A stretch of 64,000 nucleotides of DNA from an uncultured Prevotella sp. (GCA_900316015.1 ONBG01000001.1:124001-188000); one strand, 5' to 3'; shown: positions 9,903-20,135, counted from the stretch's first letter. Made by a program: numbers and translations. Notes: generated by a model not told the origin, from the sequence alone.

Positions 9903-12464
9903 TCATGATTTCTTCGGTCCCAAATAAGATGGCTTGAGACCGCCCCAGTCTACTATTACCTTTTGTACCATCTGCCCCTTGTCGCCGCAGATGAGGGTTA
10001 AGGTGTGAGAAGTCATTGTGCGGTCAATGGCAAATTTCATGTGAGCCACCGCGCCATTACGCAGCACTTGGTCTTTCCACGATTCACCATACTCCTTGAA
10101 CTTGTTATCGAACACCTGCGGCTCACTGCCGTCTATCGACACTCCCACCTTAGTTCCGAGACCTTTATAGAGAGGAAAGACGGGCACGGTGTAGAGCTTC
10201 ACCTCAATGCTGTCTTTGTCAATGGCGGGCAGTCGATAGCTGACTGAGCCGCTGTCGAGCCTCATCACCACCCAGTCATACCCCAAGCCTTTCACTGGGC
10301 TGTACTTACCGTCGCTGTTTTTCAATGCCTTTGTCAAGTCGATAACATAGACCCCCAGGTCTTTATGCAGGGTTGGGTCTTTGTGACCGTCCGTCCCGTC
10401 CTCCTCAGCTAAGCATAAAAGACGGACAGGTTCTTCCTCCACGCCTTCGCTGACATTCAGCTCTGGTTTGTTCATATACTTCGCGTTGCCGCCTACAGCG
10501 AAGTTCATCATATAGTTCCATTTGCCGCTAAGCAGGGCATTATACTCGCGGTTGAGGGTCTTGAGGCTGTCAAAGGCGAGATTGGTCTGGCGTGCCGCCC
10601 AGTTGGCAGCCGCTGTGTTGCCGGCCTTGTACTGCTCATGGTTGAGTTGAGCCATGAGGAACTTGCGGTTCATCTGCGACGCTCCCATGACCGGATATGC
10701 CACCATCTCGAAGAATGAGGGCTTGAAGCTTTGTGGCAGCTCGTCCATCAGTGAGCGGGCCTCGTTGGCAATGCGCTCATAGTCGGCAAGCCGCCTTTGG
10801 GCTTCGCCATAATTCTGAAACGAGAACTCCGTGTCGTACAGCTGTTCTTTCTCCTTCTTGTCATACTCACGTTCCCAGCCCATATATTCTGGCTTGCGGC
10901 TCCACGCCAGGCGATAATATTCATCAAGTAGGTGCTGTAGGCGAGGCATATAGCCTTTTCCGAATATGCTACCGAGAAACTGACTCTGGTGGTTGTTCAC
11001 GCTGTTGATGTCGAGGTTGTCCACATCCCACGCCAGGTCAAAAAAAGTCTTCAGACCGAGCTCTCCAGGCTTGATGTCGCCCACGTTTAATAGCCAATAG
11101 CGGTTGCCACCAGTCTGATAGACCTTCATCAGCTCCTCATATATCAGCACCGGAGGCGTTGTGTTGAGCCACAGGTAGTCGTGGGGCGCGCCCCAATAGG
11201 AAATGTGGTAATAAACTCCTGATCCACCGCTACGCTTCTGCTCTTTGGGATTGCTCACACGCTTCATGTAGCCGTAGTTGTCGTCAACCCAGACCAGGGT
11301 GATGTCCTCCGGTACCTTCAAGCCATTCTCGTAGACATCCATCATTTCCTTATAGGGTACGAATATCTGTGGTATCTCCGTAATGGGTTTCTTGATATGG
11401 TTTACAAGCAGCTGCCGCTGATCGCTGATGACTTGTGAGAGCAACTTTGTGCGCTCGTCTAAGGGTAGGTTGCCACGCAATCCAGCATCATGCAGTCCGC
11501 GCATAGCTGTGGTGTAGATGTTGTCAAACCGGCTTGCCTCGTCCAGCCGCCTGTTCCATTTGTCAACGATAGCTTGCTTGTTGGTCTTATAGTTCCAGTC
11601 ACCGTCGCGTTTGATGTCCCACTCCCATTTTGAGGCAGTGTTGATGAGCAGTGGCTCGCAGTGGGACGTGGTGATGAAGATGCCGAAAGTGTCGGCTACA
11701 AGTTTACTTTCGGGGTGAGAATAGAACGCTCCTGTGCAACTGTGCATGGCTGGACCGAGCATATTGCCTTTAAGCCTTAGGATCAGTTCACAGACTTTGG
11801 CGTATGTCTTGGGACCTATGTCGCCAAGTTCTTTCTCAAAATTTTTCGTCGCCCACGGCTTCAGCCCCCAGTCCTCATCGTTGATGAACAGTCCGCGGTA
11901 TTTCACCGATGGGCGCTTCGATACCTCGTTGCCAGTCAGCCACACCTCACCTGAATGCCTCACTGGCACGTCAGCCCACCAGTAGAACGGTGAAACGCCC
12001 ATAGCCTCGGATATCGAAAGCAACCCGTATGCCGCACCCCGCTTGTCACTGCCCACGATGACAAGTGCTTTATCCGTGCCTTTCTGAGGACGGTCAACAG
12101 TCGTGATGACATATTGCTCCCAGCCGTTTCGTATCTTCGACACGTCTATTATACGCTTTGAGACAAGTCTGTCAACCCACTTATTGTTTCCCAAAGTTGC
12201 CACGACGATGACATACCTGCCTATGGGCTTCTCCGCAACTGTTTTCCCTGGCTTTAGGCACGTCACTCGTTCTACATCATCGGCGAAGAGGTCAGCCGCT
12301 TTCTTTACCGTTCGCCCATCCTGCGGTGAGACATAGACCTGTGCCGCCACACCACCAGTGGCAATAGGGAAACCGTCACCAGAATTGTTGCTTACTTTTA
12401 TTCGCGCTTCCAGGGAGGCACAGAGTGCCAATAGGCAAACGATACAGATAAATAGTCTTTTCAT
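9903..12464 (-). CDS. GH115-family alpha-glucuronidase-like enzyme, PUL
   Basis: A large secreted protein of 853 residues from the chosen ATG. The frame is open further upstream, to 12590, but that would overlap the GH43 gene; the ATG at 12464 begins a clear signal peptide (MKRLFICIVCLLALCASLEA) and has the same GGGAATC leader as the GH30 gene. Recognisable GH115 features are VIVGSDKRGAAYGLLSISE, KYRGLFINDEDWGLKPWA, GNMLGPAMH, WVDDNYGYMKR and GVYYHISYWGAPHDYLWLN. Family members remove (4-O-methyl-)glucuronic acid, classically from xylan, but glucuronic acid also caps arabinogalactan side chains. A C-terminal beta-sandwich region follows residue 640 or so. A periplasmic location is inferred from the signal peptide without lipobox. 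Confidence 0.9.
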   Translation of the reverse strand: MKRLFICIVCLLALCASLEARIKVSNNSGDGFPIATGGVAAQVYVSPQDGRTVKKAADLFADDVERVTCLKPGKTVAEKPIGRYVIVVATLGNNKWVDRLVSKRIIDVSKIRNGWEQYVITTVDRPQKGTDKALVIVGSDKRGAAYGLLSISEAMGVSPFYWWADVPVRHSGEVWLTGNEVSKRPSVKYRGLFINDEDWGLKPWATKNFEKELGDIGPKTYAKVCELILRLKGNMLGPAMHSCTGAFYSHPESKLVADTFGIFITTSHCEPLLINTASKWEWDIKRDGDWNYKTNKQAIVDKWNRRLDEASRFDNIYTTAMRGLHDAGLRGNLPLDERTKLLSQVISDQRQLLVNHIKKPITEIPQIFVPYKEMMDVYENGLKVPEDITLVWVDDNYGYMKRVSNPKEQKRSGGSGVYYHISYWGAPHDYLWLNTTPPVLIYEELMKVYQTGGNRYWLLNVGDIKPGELGLKTFFDLAWDVDNLDINSVNNHQSQFLGSIFGKGYMPRLQHLLDEYYRLAWSRKPEYMGWEREYDKKEKEQLYDTEFSFQNYGEAQRRLADYERIANEARSLMDELPQSFKPSFFEMVAYPVMGASQMNRKFLMAQLNHEQYKAGNTAAANWAARQTNLAFDSLKTLNREYNALLSGKWNYMMNFAVGGNAKYMNKPELNVSEGVEEEPVRLLCLAEEDGTDGHKDPTLHKDLGVYVIDLTKALKNSDGKYSPVKGLGYDWVVMRLDSGSVSYRLPAIDKDSIEVKLYTVPVFPLYKGLGTKVGVSIDGSEPQVFDNKFKEYGESWKDQVLRNGAVAHMKFAIDRTMTSHTLTLICGDKGQMVQKVIVDWGGLKPSYLGPKKS

Positions 12465-12540
12465 GATTCCCATGTTTATTCCCGTTACAAAAATAACACT
12501 TTTAGCAAGAATATACTGCAAATGGTTATTATTTATTTGT

Positions 12541-13968
12541 CTATAACTTAATATATTTGAAATGTGAGACAATTGCAGAGCCATTACCATAGCAGTAGAT
12601 GCCAGGGAGGAGACTCATAAAGCCTCCAAGAAGATTGTGTTGGTAGCCAGACATCTCCTGCCCCCATTGTTGAGATTCCCAAACCTTGCCATCCCTGCTC
12701 AAATAACCCGTAAGGACGTTGTCTTCGAATCGCAGCTTAATCCAAATCGTACAGCCCATGCCATGCTTGCCTTTTCTGCGCATTTCGCCACGTCTCCAGC
12801 AAACCTTGTCTTCCTTCCCACAACCGAAACCGGCAAAATATCGGTCATTATAATAGAAAAGCAATCCAGACTCCACATTACCATGATTATCAAACCGTGC
12901 GCTTATCTCAAAGTCTGGGTCTGGAGCAGTAAAGAGTAAAGGCGAGGAGCCCGTAGGATTATCACCCGATGCGATCATTGTAAGGATACTGTCTGAGACA
13001 GAGAATTTGGCGGGGTCGAAGCCCAACGATCCTTTCCATTCCTTGCCGATACGAAAGAGTGGGAGCTGGTCGGTACCACTACCGCTACGGAGCCATCCGT
13101 CCTCTGTAATTTCCACAGGCTCCATCAGCACCTGCCTGCCTTGGTTAAGGCGATCTTTGTTGTATGCATGATAAATGGCATACAACTTGCCGTCAGGCGT
13201 ATCGATAAGCGAGGCATGACCTTTCGACCACCACTGTTCCTTGCTGCTGTAGGTATGTATGAGAGGATTATGAGGACAGTTCACCCATGGTCCGTCGATG
13301 CTCTTAGAACGCGCTACTACAACCATGTGAGTAGTGGCAGGACCTGCCGTACCACCCTCGGCACTGAGCCAGTAATAATAATCACCTATCTTCTTGAGCT
13401 TAGGTCCTTCAAGTGCTAAGCCCTCAACAATCCACTCTTTCGGGATTTGCCAGCCGTGATAGACTTTCTCCAGTTTTCCAACGGTGCTCAGTCCGTCTTT
13501 TGAGAGTTGAATCCTGTGCCCACCACTCAGGAATAGCCAACGTTTTCCTGTCGCCTCGTCATATACATGGCATGGGTCAATCCATCCCCCTATATGTAGG
13601 TCTATTGGCTCCGACCACTTGTCATACGGACCTTTGGACGTTATCACGTAGTTGTGGAAATTGTCATGCCCGTCTGAGGTGGTGAAGTAAATATAGTAAA
13701 GCCCTTCAAACTTGCAGATGTCCGGTGCCCACACTGACCCAATGTTCTTGTTGAGCGCACTGCCTATCGCCTCCCAGTGATATAAGTCACGCGAAAGGTA
13801 AACCGTAAGCCCGGGCAGATACTCAAACGAAGAGCAAGTCATATAGTAGTCTTCTCCATCCCTTACAGCCGTCGGGTCAGGATGGTCGCCACCCAGAATC
13901 AATGTCTGAGCCGCAGCGTTTGCAGTAAGGACAAACAATGTGATAACGATTATTACTATTCTTTTCAT
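12541..13968 (-). CDS. GH43-family glycoside hydrolase with C-terminal beta-sandwich, PUL
   Basis: A 475-residue secreted GH43 enzyme. After signal peptide MKRIVIIVITLFVLTANAAA comes the five-bladed propeller beginning GGDHPDPTAVRDGEDYY; D31 is the predicted catalytic base and E187 in LALEGPKLKK the predicted acid. The C-terminal part, from about residue 310, looks like the concanavalin-type domain found behind many beta-xylosidase/arabinofuranosidase GH43s (FDNHGNVESGLLFYYNDRY). Likely activity is removal of arabinofuranose, xylose or galactose; the subfamily is not resolved by eye. It lies 36 nt downstream of the GH43_24-like gene in the PUL operon. No lipobox, so probably periplasmic. Confidence 0.88.
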   Translation of the reverse strand: MKRIVIIVITLFVLTANAAAQTLILGGDHPDPTAVRDGEDYYMTCSSFEYLPGLTVYLSRDLYHWEAIGSALNKNIGSVWAPDICKFEGLYYIYFTTSDGHDNFHNYVITSKGPYDKWSEPIDLHIGGWIDPCHVYDEATGKRWLFLSGGHRIQLSKDGLSTVGKLEKVYHGWQIPKEWIVEGLALEGPKLKKIGDYYYWLSAEGGTAGPATTHMVVVARSKSIDGPWVNCPHNPLIHTYSSKEQWWSKGHASLIDTPDGKLYAIYHAYNKDRLNQGRQVLMEPVEITEDGWLRSGSGTDQLPLFRIGKEWKGSLGFDPAKFSVSDSILTMIASGDNPTGSSPLLFTAPDPDFEISARFDNHGNVESGLLFYYNDRYFAGFGCGKEDKVCWRRGEMRRKGKHGMGCTIWIKLRFEDNVLTGYLSRDGKVWESQQWGQEMSGYQHNLLGGFMSLLPGIYCYGNGSAIVSHFKYIKL

Positions 13969-14004
13969 ATTGATTTTTTCAACTTCCGCAAACTCAATTA
14001 TCCC

Positions 14005-15336
14005 TTATTTCGCCACAATAAGCGAATCAGCTTTCACGTAATAGTCTCTTGCGCCATAGTCGGTGTGTCTCTTGTCTGTCCAGTTGGGCTTCTCACCCGT
14101 TACGCTGACGATGAGCCTGTAGTTGCCACGGGGCAAACGAGGGATGACACACAAAATGCCCTTTGCCGGTACCTTGCTGTAAAAGTCGATGTAGGATGCA
14201 TATACCTCCTTACCCTTCGCGTTTACGACTTTCACCCATGCATATCCGCTTAAGCTGTCGGTTCTGCCCGTCAAAGCCACACGGGTGCCACGGAAGCTGA
14301 CGGTCTTTGTCATGCCTTTTACATTCGAGTTCAAGCCAACCACCTTCTTCACGGTCTTGCCACCAAGAGCTCGCTCAATCGTCACAGGCTTCACCGTTGC
14401 TGCATTCCACACCTGCCAATACTGGGGTATCGACAGGCTGTCGCCCTGTGTAGTCAGAGGCAGCCACACATAGGTCGCCGACGAGCCTTGATGGGGGAAC
14501 GACCAGCGGTCGCCCATATACATGGGTGTGCCATTGGGGAGCATGAGGACGAATGTCGTCTGTGAGTTCCATGTCAATGTTCCTTGAGGACAGAAGAATC
14601 CATGTCTTTTCCAGGGTCCCGCTGGGTTCGTGGCCGTGTAATAGAAATTGTCGTTGCGCTCCCAGCTCGTCAGATGCGAGGTGAGGAAGAAGTAGATCCC
14701 GTCCTTCTTGAACATGGCTGGCGACTCGCCTACTCCCTCCAGCTTGGCAAGTAGGGTGTCAACCGTTAGATAGTCGTCCGAGAGGCGATAAACAGAACCG
14801 AGGGTTAGCAGATATGCCTTGCCGTCATTGTCCTGGAATGCCCCGATGTCCCACATGCGCATGGGCTTCCCTTTGTACATCAAAGCACCATGAAGCTTGT
14901 ATTCGCCATTAACGGTCTTGCAAGTGGCGACAATGGTGTGTTGGTCCCAATAGTTCGTTGAGTCTGCATGCGCCAGCATCACGTATTCACCCGTTTTGGG
15001 GCATCGCAATACCTTTGGGCGCTCGCCCACACGGTTGGGTCCCAGCAGACCGCTTTTCTGAACAGGTAGTGCTACCCGCTCAAATCTCCATGTCTGCAAG
15101 TCATCCGATGAGTAGCAGCCGAAGCCTGGGAAGCAGTTAGTCGTGTCACTCTTATATTCGCCAAAGAGCCAGTATCGTCCATTGTCATAGATGATGCCTG
15201 CTCCATGAGCGTTCACTGCATTGCCCTTTTGGTCATACCAAGGCACGCCGTTGATGATGGTCTGACTGAGGCAGGGCAGGGCATAGTGCCCTGCCACAAC
15301 CCACAGTGTCAGTAATAATAAACGTAATGTCCGCAT
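14005..15336 (-). CDS. GH43 subfamily 24-like exo-beta-1,3-galactanase, PUL
   Basis: A 443-residue secreted enzyme. The match is to exo-beta-1,3-galactanases: AHGAGIIYDNGRYWLFGEYK, ERPKVLRCPKTGEYVMLAHAD, YMGDRW and the tryptophan-rich end of the propeller line up with the characterised fungal GH43_24 enzyme as I remember it. E204 in VGESPAM fits the catalytic acid and Q259 in WNSQTTF fits the glutamine reported to take the place of the missing base. A carbohydrate-binding-like C-terminal domain follows residue 310. The ATG at 15336 lies 2 nt after the SusD stop; an in-frame TTG at 15342 is less likely. This gene is the main reason to propose type II arabinogalactan as the target. Its activity is inferred from the subfamily. 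Confidence 0.83.
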   Translation of the reverse strand: MRTLRLLLLTLWVVAGHYALPCLSQTIINGVPWYDQKGNAVNAHGAGIIYDNGRYWLFGEYKSDTTNCFPGFGCYSSDDLQTWRFERVALPVQKSGLLGPNRVGERPKVLRCPKTGEYVMLAHADSTNYWDQHTIVATCKTVNGEYKLHGALMYKGKPMRMWDIGAFQDNDGKAYLLTLGSVYRLSDDYLTVDTLLAKLEGVGESPAMFKKDGIYFFLTSHLTSWERNDNFYYTATNPAGPWKRHGFFCPQGTLTWNSQTTFVLMLPNGTPMYMGDRWSFPHQGSSATYVWLPLTTQGDSLSIPQYWQVWNAATVKPVTIERALGGKTVKKVVGLNSNVKGMTKTVSFRGTRVALTGRTDSLSGYAWVKVVNAKGKEVYASYIDFYSKVPAKGILCVIPRLPRGNYRLIVSVTGEKPNWTDKRHTDYGARDYYVKADSLIVAK

Positions 15337-15338
15337 AA

Positions 15339-17039
15339 TCAATAACCGCTGTTCTGTGTGAAGTTTCCACCTGTTGTTTGATCCATTACCGACTGTGGTA
15401 TCGGACGTACAAGGATGTGACTATCCATGCTGTTGGAACGTGCGGCAAGGTTGTTGTGGGCAAGGGTACGTTCAATCAACTTGCCGGTTCGCTTGAGGTC
15501 TGTCCAGCGATTGTATTCGCCTGTTAGCTCACGGGCACGCTCGTCAAGGATGAAGTCGATGTCGACATCTGAAGCCTGTATGGTCATGTCAGCAACATGC
15601 CCGGGCAGAGCGGCGCGCCTGCGTACTGCGTTGATGCGCTCGGCAGCTTTCTGTGTGTCCCCCATCTTATAGTAAGCCTCTGCTGCAAGCAGGTAAGTGT
15701 CGGCAAGTCGGAAGAGGAAAATGTCACGGCTGCTCTTCTTCAAGCGACTGTCGCCTGTATAGTCATCGTTGGGATCACGGAACTTGGTTATCATCGGGCA
15801 CATGCCTGAGCCCCCCATACTCTCAATGTCCTGTTTCCAGTGGTTACGTGTGACAATGATGGCATTAGGATTCTTTGCCATGATTGCCAGCGAGTCGGCA
15901 GCAGTGAAGTTTTCATCATACTTTGGGAAAAAGAGACGAAGGTCACCTGCTTTCACGCCAGAAGCCGGGTCACTGTTGGTCGCATAGTAGGAACTCGTAA
16001 AGTTGACGTCATAACGGCTGTCGATGGATGTATTGAAGAGTGAGTAGAGGAATTGTGTCGGCATAAATTGGTTGTCATGATAGCCATACTCTGGGCTATA
16101 AGAGACAAAACCAGTGGGCACTTTCCTCTCCATGCGGAAGCCATAGAGATAGCACTGGTTGTTGCCACCTGTTGCATCCCCAAGTGACTGACGGTCGTAC
16201 TGCACAGAGAAGATTATTTCTTTGTTGGCCTGATCATCAACATCATAGACCTCTTTATAAGTGGGCAAAAGGGCGTATTGCCCACTGTTGATGACATCGT
16301 CAAAGAGAGATGCTGCCTGGGAGAAATCAGACGACTGTCCATACGACTTATAACCCCGGGTCAGATAGACCAGTCCAAGCAGATGGCGGCAAGCCCCCTG
16401 TGTCACCCTGCCAAAATCGTCTTGAGAGGCTGGCAGTGCGTTCACCGCATCATTTAGTTCACTAATGATGAAGTCGTAGACTTCCTTCTCGGGCGTGCGT
16501 GAGAACTCTGTCTGGGGCGATGTAATCTCATCGGTAACAATCGCCACATCACCAAACTGCTCCACAAGCAAGAAATAATAGTAAGCCCGCAAGAAACGCA
16601 CCTCAGCCATACGCTCATTGATTGCGCTCTCTGTCATTCCCGATACACTTGCAGCCTTGTTGATCGCGGTGTTGCACACCTGGATGCCGTAATAAACATT
16701 GGTATAAAAAGAGCTTACAAAGCTGTTCTCAGCGTCAAGTGTTCCATATTCGTTCAGCTCACTGCTGTAAACATCACGATTCTCGTAGGTTCCACCAATG
16801 TCATAGCTCTCCCCACGGGTATAAATGTCCACTCCAAGGTTGAAGAGCCACGGCTCGTTCATCCAAATTGTGCGCAATGAAGCATATGCGCCATTGACAA
16901 GACTCTCGAAGCCTTCCGACTTGACAAAGTATTCGTCTGAGTTGACATTGCTCAGGTTCTCCTCATCGAGATAGTTGTTACAGGATGATAACCCTATTGC
17001 CACACATGCGGCTATCATTAAAATCTTATTTTTTTTCAT
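15339..17039 (-). CDS. susD: SusD/RagB-family surface glycan-binding lipoprotein
   Basis: A 566-residue SusD homologue. The lipobox LSSC puts the acylated cysteine at residue 20, so it is expected on the cell surface as the lid of the SusC transporter. TPR-like helical segments (EVRFLRAYYYFLLVEQFGD, DTYLLAAEAYYKMGD, AERINAVRRRA) and the C-terminal ELTGEYNRWTDLKRTG are family hallmarks. It lies 58 nt downstream of susC and 2 nt ahead of the first hydrolase gene. It binds oligosaccharide and hands it to SusC; the ligand is not readable from sequence. Confidence 0.96.
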   Translation of the reverse strand: MKKNKILMIAACVAIGLSSCNNYLDEENLSNVNSDEYFVKSEGFESLVNGAYASLRTIWMNEPWLFNLGVDIYTRGESYDIGGTYENRDVYSSELNEYGTLDAENSFVSSFYTNVYYGIQVCNTAINKAASVSGMTESAINERMAEVRFLRAYYYFLLVEQFGDVAIVTDEITSPQTEFSRTPEKEVYDFIISELNDAVNALPASQDDFGRVTQGACRHLLGLVYLTRGYKSYGQSSDFSQAASLFDDVINSGQYALLPTYKEVYDVDDQANKEIIFSVQYDRQSLGDATGGNNQCYLYGFRMERKVPTGFVSYSPEYGYHDNQFMPTQFLYSLFNTSIDSRYDVNFTSSYYATNSDPASGVKAGDLRLFFPKYDENFTAADSLAIMAKNPNAIIVTRNHWKQDIESMGGSGMCPMITKFRDPNDDYTGDSRLKKSSRDIFLFRLADTYLLAAEAYYKMGDTQKAAERINAVRRRAALPGHVADMTIQASDVDIDFILDERARELTGEYNRWTDLKRTGKLIERTLAHNNLAARSNSMDSHILVRPIPQSVMDQTTGGNFTQNSGY

Positions 17040-17097
17040 TGTTTTGCTTGCTAATACTTAATAAACTCATCACTTCTTCTTTCTAACTCCTGATCCA

Positions 17098-20000
17098 TTA
17101 AAAGTCCACTTTTGCGCCGACAAGGTATGTCGTATATCCTGTTGCTGTGCCCCAAAGGTTTTGTGACGCCCATTCTGGGTCGAAGCCCTTATAGTTCGTG
17201 AAGGTGAATGGATTGTTGGTGGTGATGTAGAGACGTGCTTTATGCACCTTGACTTTTTCAAGCCATACCTTGGGAATGTTCCAACCGAGAGTGATAGCCC
17301 CCACACGCACAAAGGCTGTGCTGACATAGCGCATGCAGTCGTAATACTTACCCTTGTTGCCAGGTTGTGGATATTTGTTGGATGGGTTGGTGGGTGTCCA
17401 ATAGTCCGCGTTCACCTGTTTGTAATTGCCTTCATAGGTCATAAAGCCCGACATGAAGGCGTCCTTAATCTGTGCTCCCTGCTGGGTATAGATGTAGAGT
17501 GATAGGTCGAAGTCCTTGTAACGCCATGTATTGGTAATGCTGCCAATCCACTTTGGTGAGCGTTGTCCGAGAATCTGCTTGTCGCTGGCGTTGATAACGC
17601 CGTCGTCGTTGACATCCTCCACTCGTACTTGGCCTGGTGTCTGACCGTACTTGGCTGCCTTCTCAGCTTCATCGGCTTGCCAGATGCCTATGAATTTGTA
17701 GTCGTAATTGACATCAAGAGGCTTGCCGATAAACCATTTGTTCGCCACGTCATCATGTTTGCCATTATATAGCTCTTGAATCTTGTTGTTGTTCTTGGTG
17801 AAAGTGATGTTGGTCTCCCAGCCCCAGTTCTTGCTCTGTATGTTGACAGTGTTGAGGCTGACCTCGATACCGCGGTTGCGAACCCAGCCAATGTTGTCCC
17901 AAATGGATGTCCAACCTGTAGTGCTGGGTATCTGACGTCGCATGATAAGGTCTTTTGCGTCGCGCTGATAAATATCAATGGCACCGTTGATGCGGTTGTT
18001 GAAAAAGCCAAAGTCGAGTCCGAGGTTAATCTCGTATGTCTTCTCCCAAGAAAGATCTTTGTTGGCAAGTCCGTTCTTGTAAAAAGCCGCAACCACATTG
18101 CCCCCAAAATCATAGTTCTTGGCAGAAATCCCTGACTGTGTGCCATAGATGGAAACTGCGTCATTGCCAGTGACACCATAGCTCAGACGAAGCTTGAGGT
18201 TGCTGATCGCCGGGGCTGCCTTCATGAAGTCTTCCTCAGTGATACGCCAAGCGGCAGCTGCTGATGGGAAGAACGACCACTTGTTGCCATCGGCAAGACG
18301 TGATGATCCGTCATAACGTCCGGAGACTGTGAGTAGATAGCGGTTGTTGTAGCTATATTGTACACGTGCGAGTACTGATGACAATGTGCGCTTCTGGAAA
18401 CCAGTAGAGGCGGTTGTCTGATTACTCAGACCGGCTGCTCCCATGTTGTACCAAAGGCTGTTGAACGAGAAACTTTTTGCAGCTTGGTCACTGCTTTCCC
18501 ATTGCTCCATCTGTATACTTTGCACGAAACTGGCATTGAGGTGGTGGAGATTGAAAAGCTTGTCGTAGGTAACCTGGTTGTCCCACACGTATGACCAGTA
18601 AGTCTGCTGGTGGTACTCGGCATTAGTGCCAGAGTTGGTACCACTGGAGTTTTTTGCATTCTTGCCTACATAGACACCACTGCGGGTGTATAGATACTGT
18701 GGGGAGAAAGAAGTCTTGAGGGTCAATGCCTTAATAGGCTGCCACTGCAAGTATGCGTTACCAAACACGCGATAACGCTTGTTCTGACGATGCTCGCCAT
18801 CCTCAGAGCTTTCAAGCAATGGGTTGGTTGCACTGTCCTGTCGGAAAGCATGATATGCGAGATTGCCATCACTGTCGTAAGGACTTGCGACGGGTGGAAG
18901 ACGGTATGCGGAACGGACCGTCTCAAAAGAACCCAGATTCTGGTTGCTGTAAGTGAAATAGAGGCTTCCGCCCATCTCCCAAGTCTTGTAGAACTTGCGA
19001 TTGACATTCAAGTGGAGGTTATAACGGTTGTAGTCCTGGTCCCTTGTGGTTCCTTCCTCATGAAGCTGACCTATACCTACAGCGAAAGTACCATTCTGGT
19101 CGCCACCAGAGGCTGTGATGGTATTGCTGTATTGCTGGCCCGTGCGAAGTACGAGATCTATCCAATCTGTATAGTTGTGATTGTCTATTTTTTCCCATTC
19201 GTCAGCGGTAAAGAACTCGGAATTAGAGCGATCAGTACTCTTGCTCTGTGTCTCAAAGAGTGTCGTGCGGTATTTGACATATTCGTCACCATCCATCATG
19301 TCGGGCAAGTGGGTGGCCTTGCGCATGCCGTAGTAGCCGTCATAGCTTATGGAGAACCTGCCTTCCTTGCCGTGCTTGGTGGTGACGATGATGACACCGT
19401 TTGCACCCCGTGATCCGTAAATGGCTGTTGCTGATGCGTCTTTCAGTACGTCGATTTTCTCAATGTCGTCGGGATTGAGGTCGTTGGCATTTGATGAGGT
19501 CGGGATACCGTCGATGACCCACAATGGTTCATTACTATTATTGATAGAACTTTTGCCACGGATAACGATGTTGTAGCTACCGCCAGGACGTGCTGCGTTT
19601 CTGGTGATGTTTACACCGGAAATCTTACCCTGCATGGCATCGATGGCATTGGTTTGCGAGTTCGCCGTCAGGCTGGATGCGTCAAGAGATGCCACAGAAC
19701 CAGTGAGATCGCTGCGCTTCACCGTACCATAACCTACCACGACAACCTCGTTGATGGACTTGGAGTCCTCTTGCAGTGTGATGTTTATATTCTGACCAGG
19801 GACAACAGCAATAGTCTGAGTGATGTAACCCACATAAGAGATTTCAAGCTTGCCTTTCTGTGAAAGGCTAACTGTAAAATGGCCGTCAAGGTCGGTGATG
19901 GCACCACTGGAAGTGCCCACTACCTTTATGGTGGCACCGATTACGGGCTCGCCCTTGCCGTCAACGATGATACCTGTCACCTTCTGACTTTGCTGATGAA

Positions 20001-20103
20001 TACTTGGCACTGATGCGTCCATACCATATAAAGAGGTAGGAACTGCCATCGTTAGTCCTGCAAGAAGCAGAATCGCCACAAGATGTGATTTGTTTCTTTC
20101 CAT
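17098..20103 (-). CDS. susC: SusC/RagA-family TonB-linked outer-membrane transporter
   Basis: A 1001-residue SusC homologue and first gene of the leftward PUL operon. The signal peptide ends near residue 27. A carboxypeptidase-regulatory-like domain (VTGIIVDGKGEPVIGATIKV, about residues 42-120) is followed by the plug with VVVGYGTVKRSDLTGSV and INNSNEPLWVIDGIP, then the 22-strand barrel ending in a terminal phenylalanine (LVGAKVDF). The family imports oligosaccharides across the outer membrane with TonB energy, paired with SusD. A TAATTTTG promoter box lies about 33 nt upstream on the same strand. Regulation by the divergent HTCS is inferred. Confidence 0.97.
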   Translation of the reverse strand: MERNKSHLVAILLLAGLTMAVPTSLYGMDASVPSIHQQSQKVTGIIVDGKGEPVIGATIKVVGTSSGAITDLDGHFTVSLSQKGKLEISYVGYITQTIAVVPGQNINITLQEDSKSINEVVVVGYGTVKRSDLTGSVASLDASSLTANSQTNAIDAMQGKISGVNITRNAARPGGSYNIVIRGKSSINNSNEPLWVIDGIPTSSNANDLNPDDIEKIDVLKDASATAIYGSRGANGVIIVTTKHGKEGRFSISYDGYYGMRKATHLPDMMDGDEYVKYRTTLFETQSKSTDRSNSEFFTADEWEKIDNHNYTDWIDLVLRTGQQYSNTITASGGDQNGTFAVGIGQLHEEGTTRDQDYNRYNLHLNVNRKFYKTWEMGGSLYFTYSNQNLGSFETVRSAYRLPPVASPYDSDGNLAYHAFRQDSATNPLLESSEDGEHRQNKRYRVFGNAYLQWQPIKALTLKTSFSPQYLYTRSGVYVGKNAKNSSGTNSGTNAEYHQQTYWSYVWDNQVTYDKLFNLHHLNASFVQSIQMEQWESSDQAAKSFSFNSLWYNMGAAGLSNQTTASTGFQKRTLSSVLARVQYSYNNRYLLTVSGRYDGSSRLADGNKWSFFPSAAAAWRITEEDFMKAAPAISNLKLRLSYGVTGNDAVSIYGTQSGISAKNYDFGGNVVAAFYKNGLANKDLSWEKTYEINLGLDFGFFNNRINGAIDIYQRDAKDLIMRRQIPSTTGWTSIWDNIGWVRNRGIEVSLNTVNIQSKNWGWETNITFTKNNNKIQELYNGKHDDVANKWFIGKPLDVNYDYKFIGIWQADEAEKAAKYGQTPGQVRVEDVNDDGVINASDKQILGQRSPKWIGSITNTWRYKDFDLSLYIYTQQGAQIKDAFMSGFMTYEGNYKQVNADYWTPTNPSNKYPQPGNKGKYYDCMRYVSTAFVRVGAITLGWNIPKVWLEKVKVHKARLYITTNNPFTFTNYKGFDPEWASQNLWGTATGYTTYLVGAKVDF

Positions 20104-20135
20104 GTTTGTTTTTTGGTTTAAAAATCAGATTTCTG

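Noticed and set aside
12465..12590. Extended N-terminus for the GH115 enzyme
   Set aside because: It overlaps the GH43 coding end and lacks a signal peptide, while the ATG at 12464 has both signal peptide and the leader shared with GH30.
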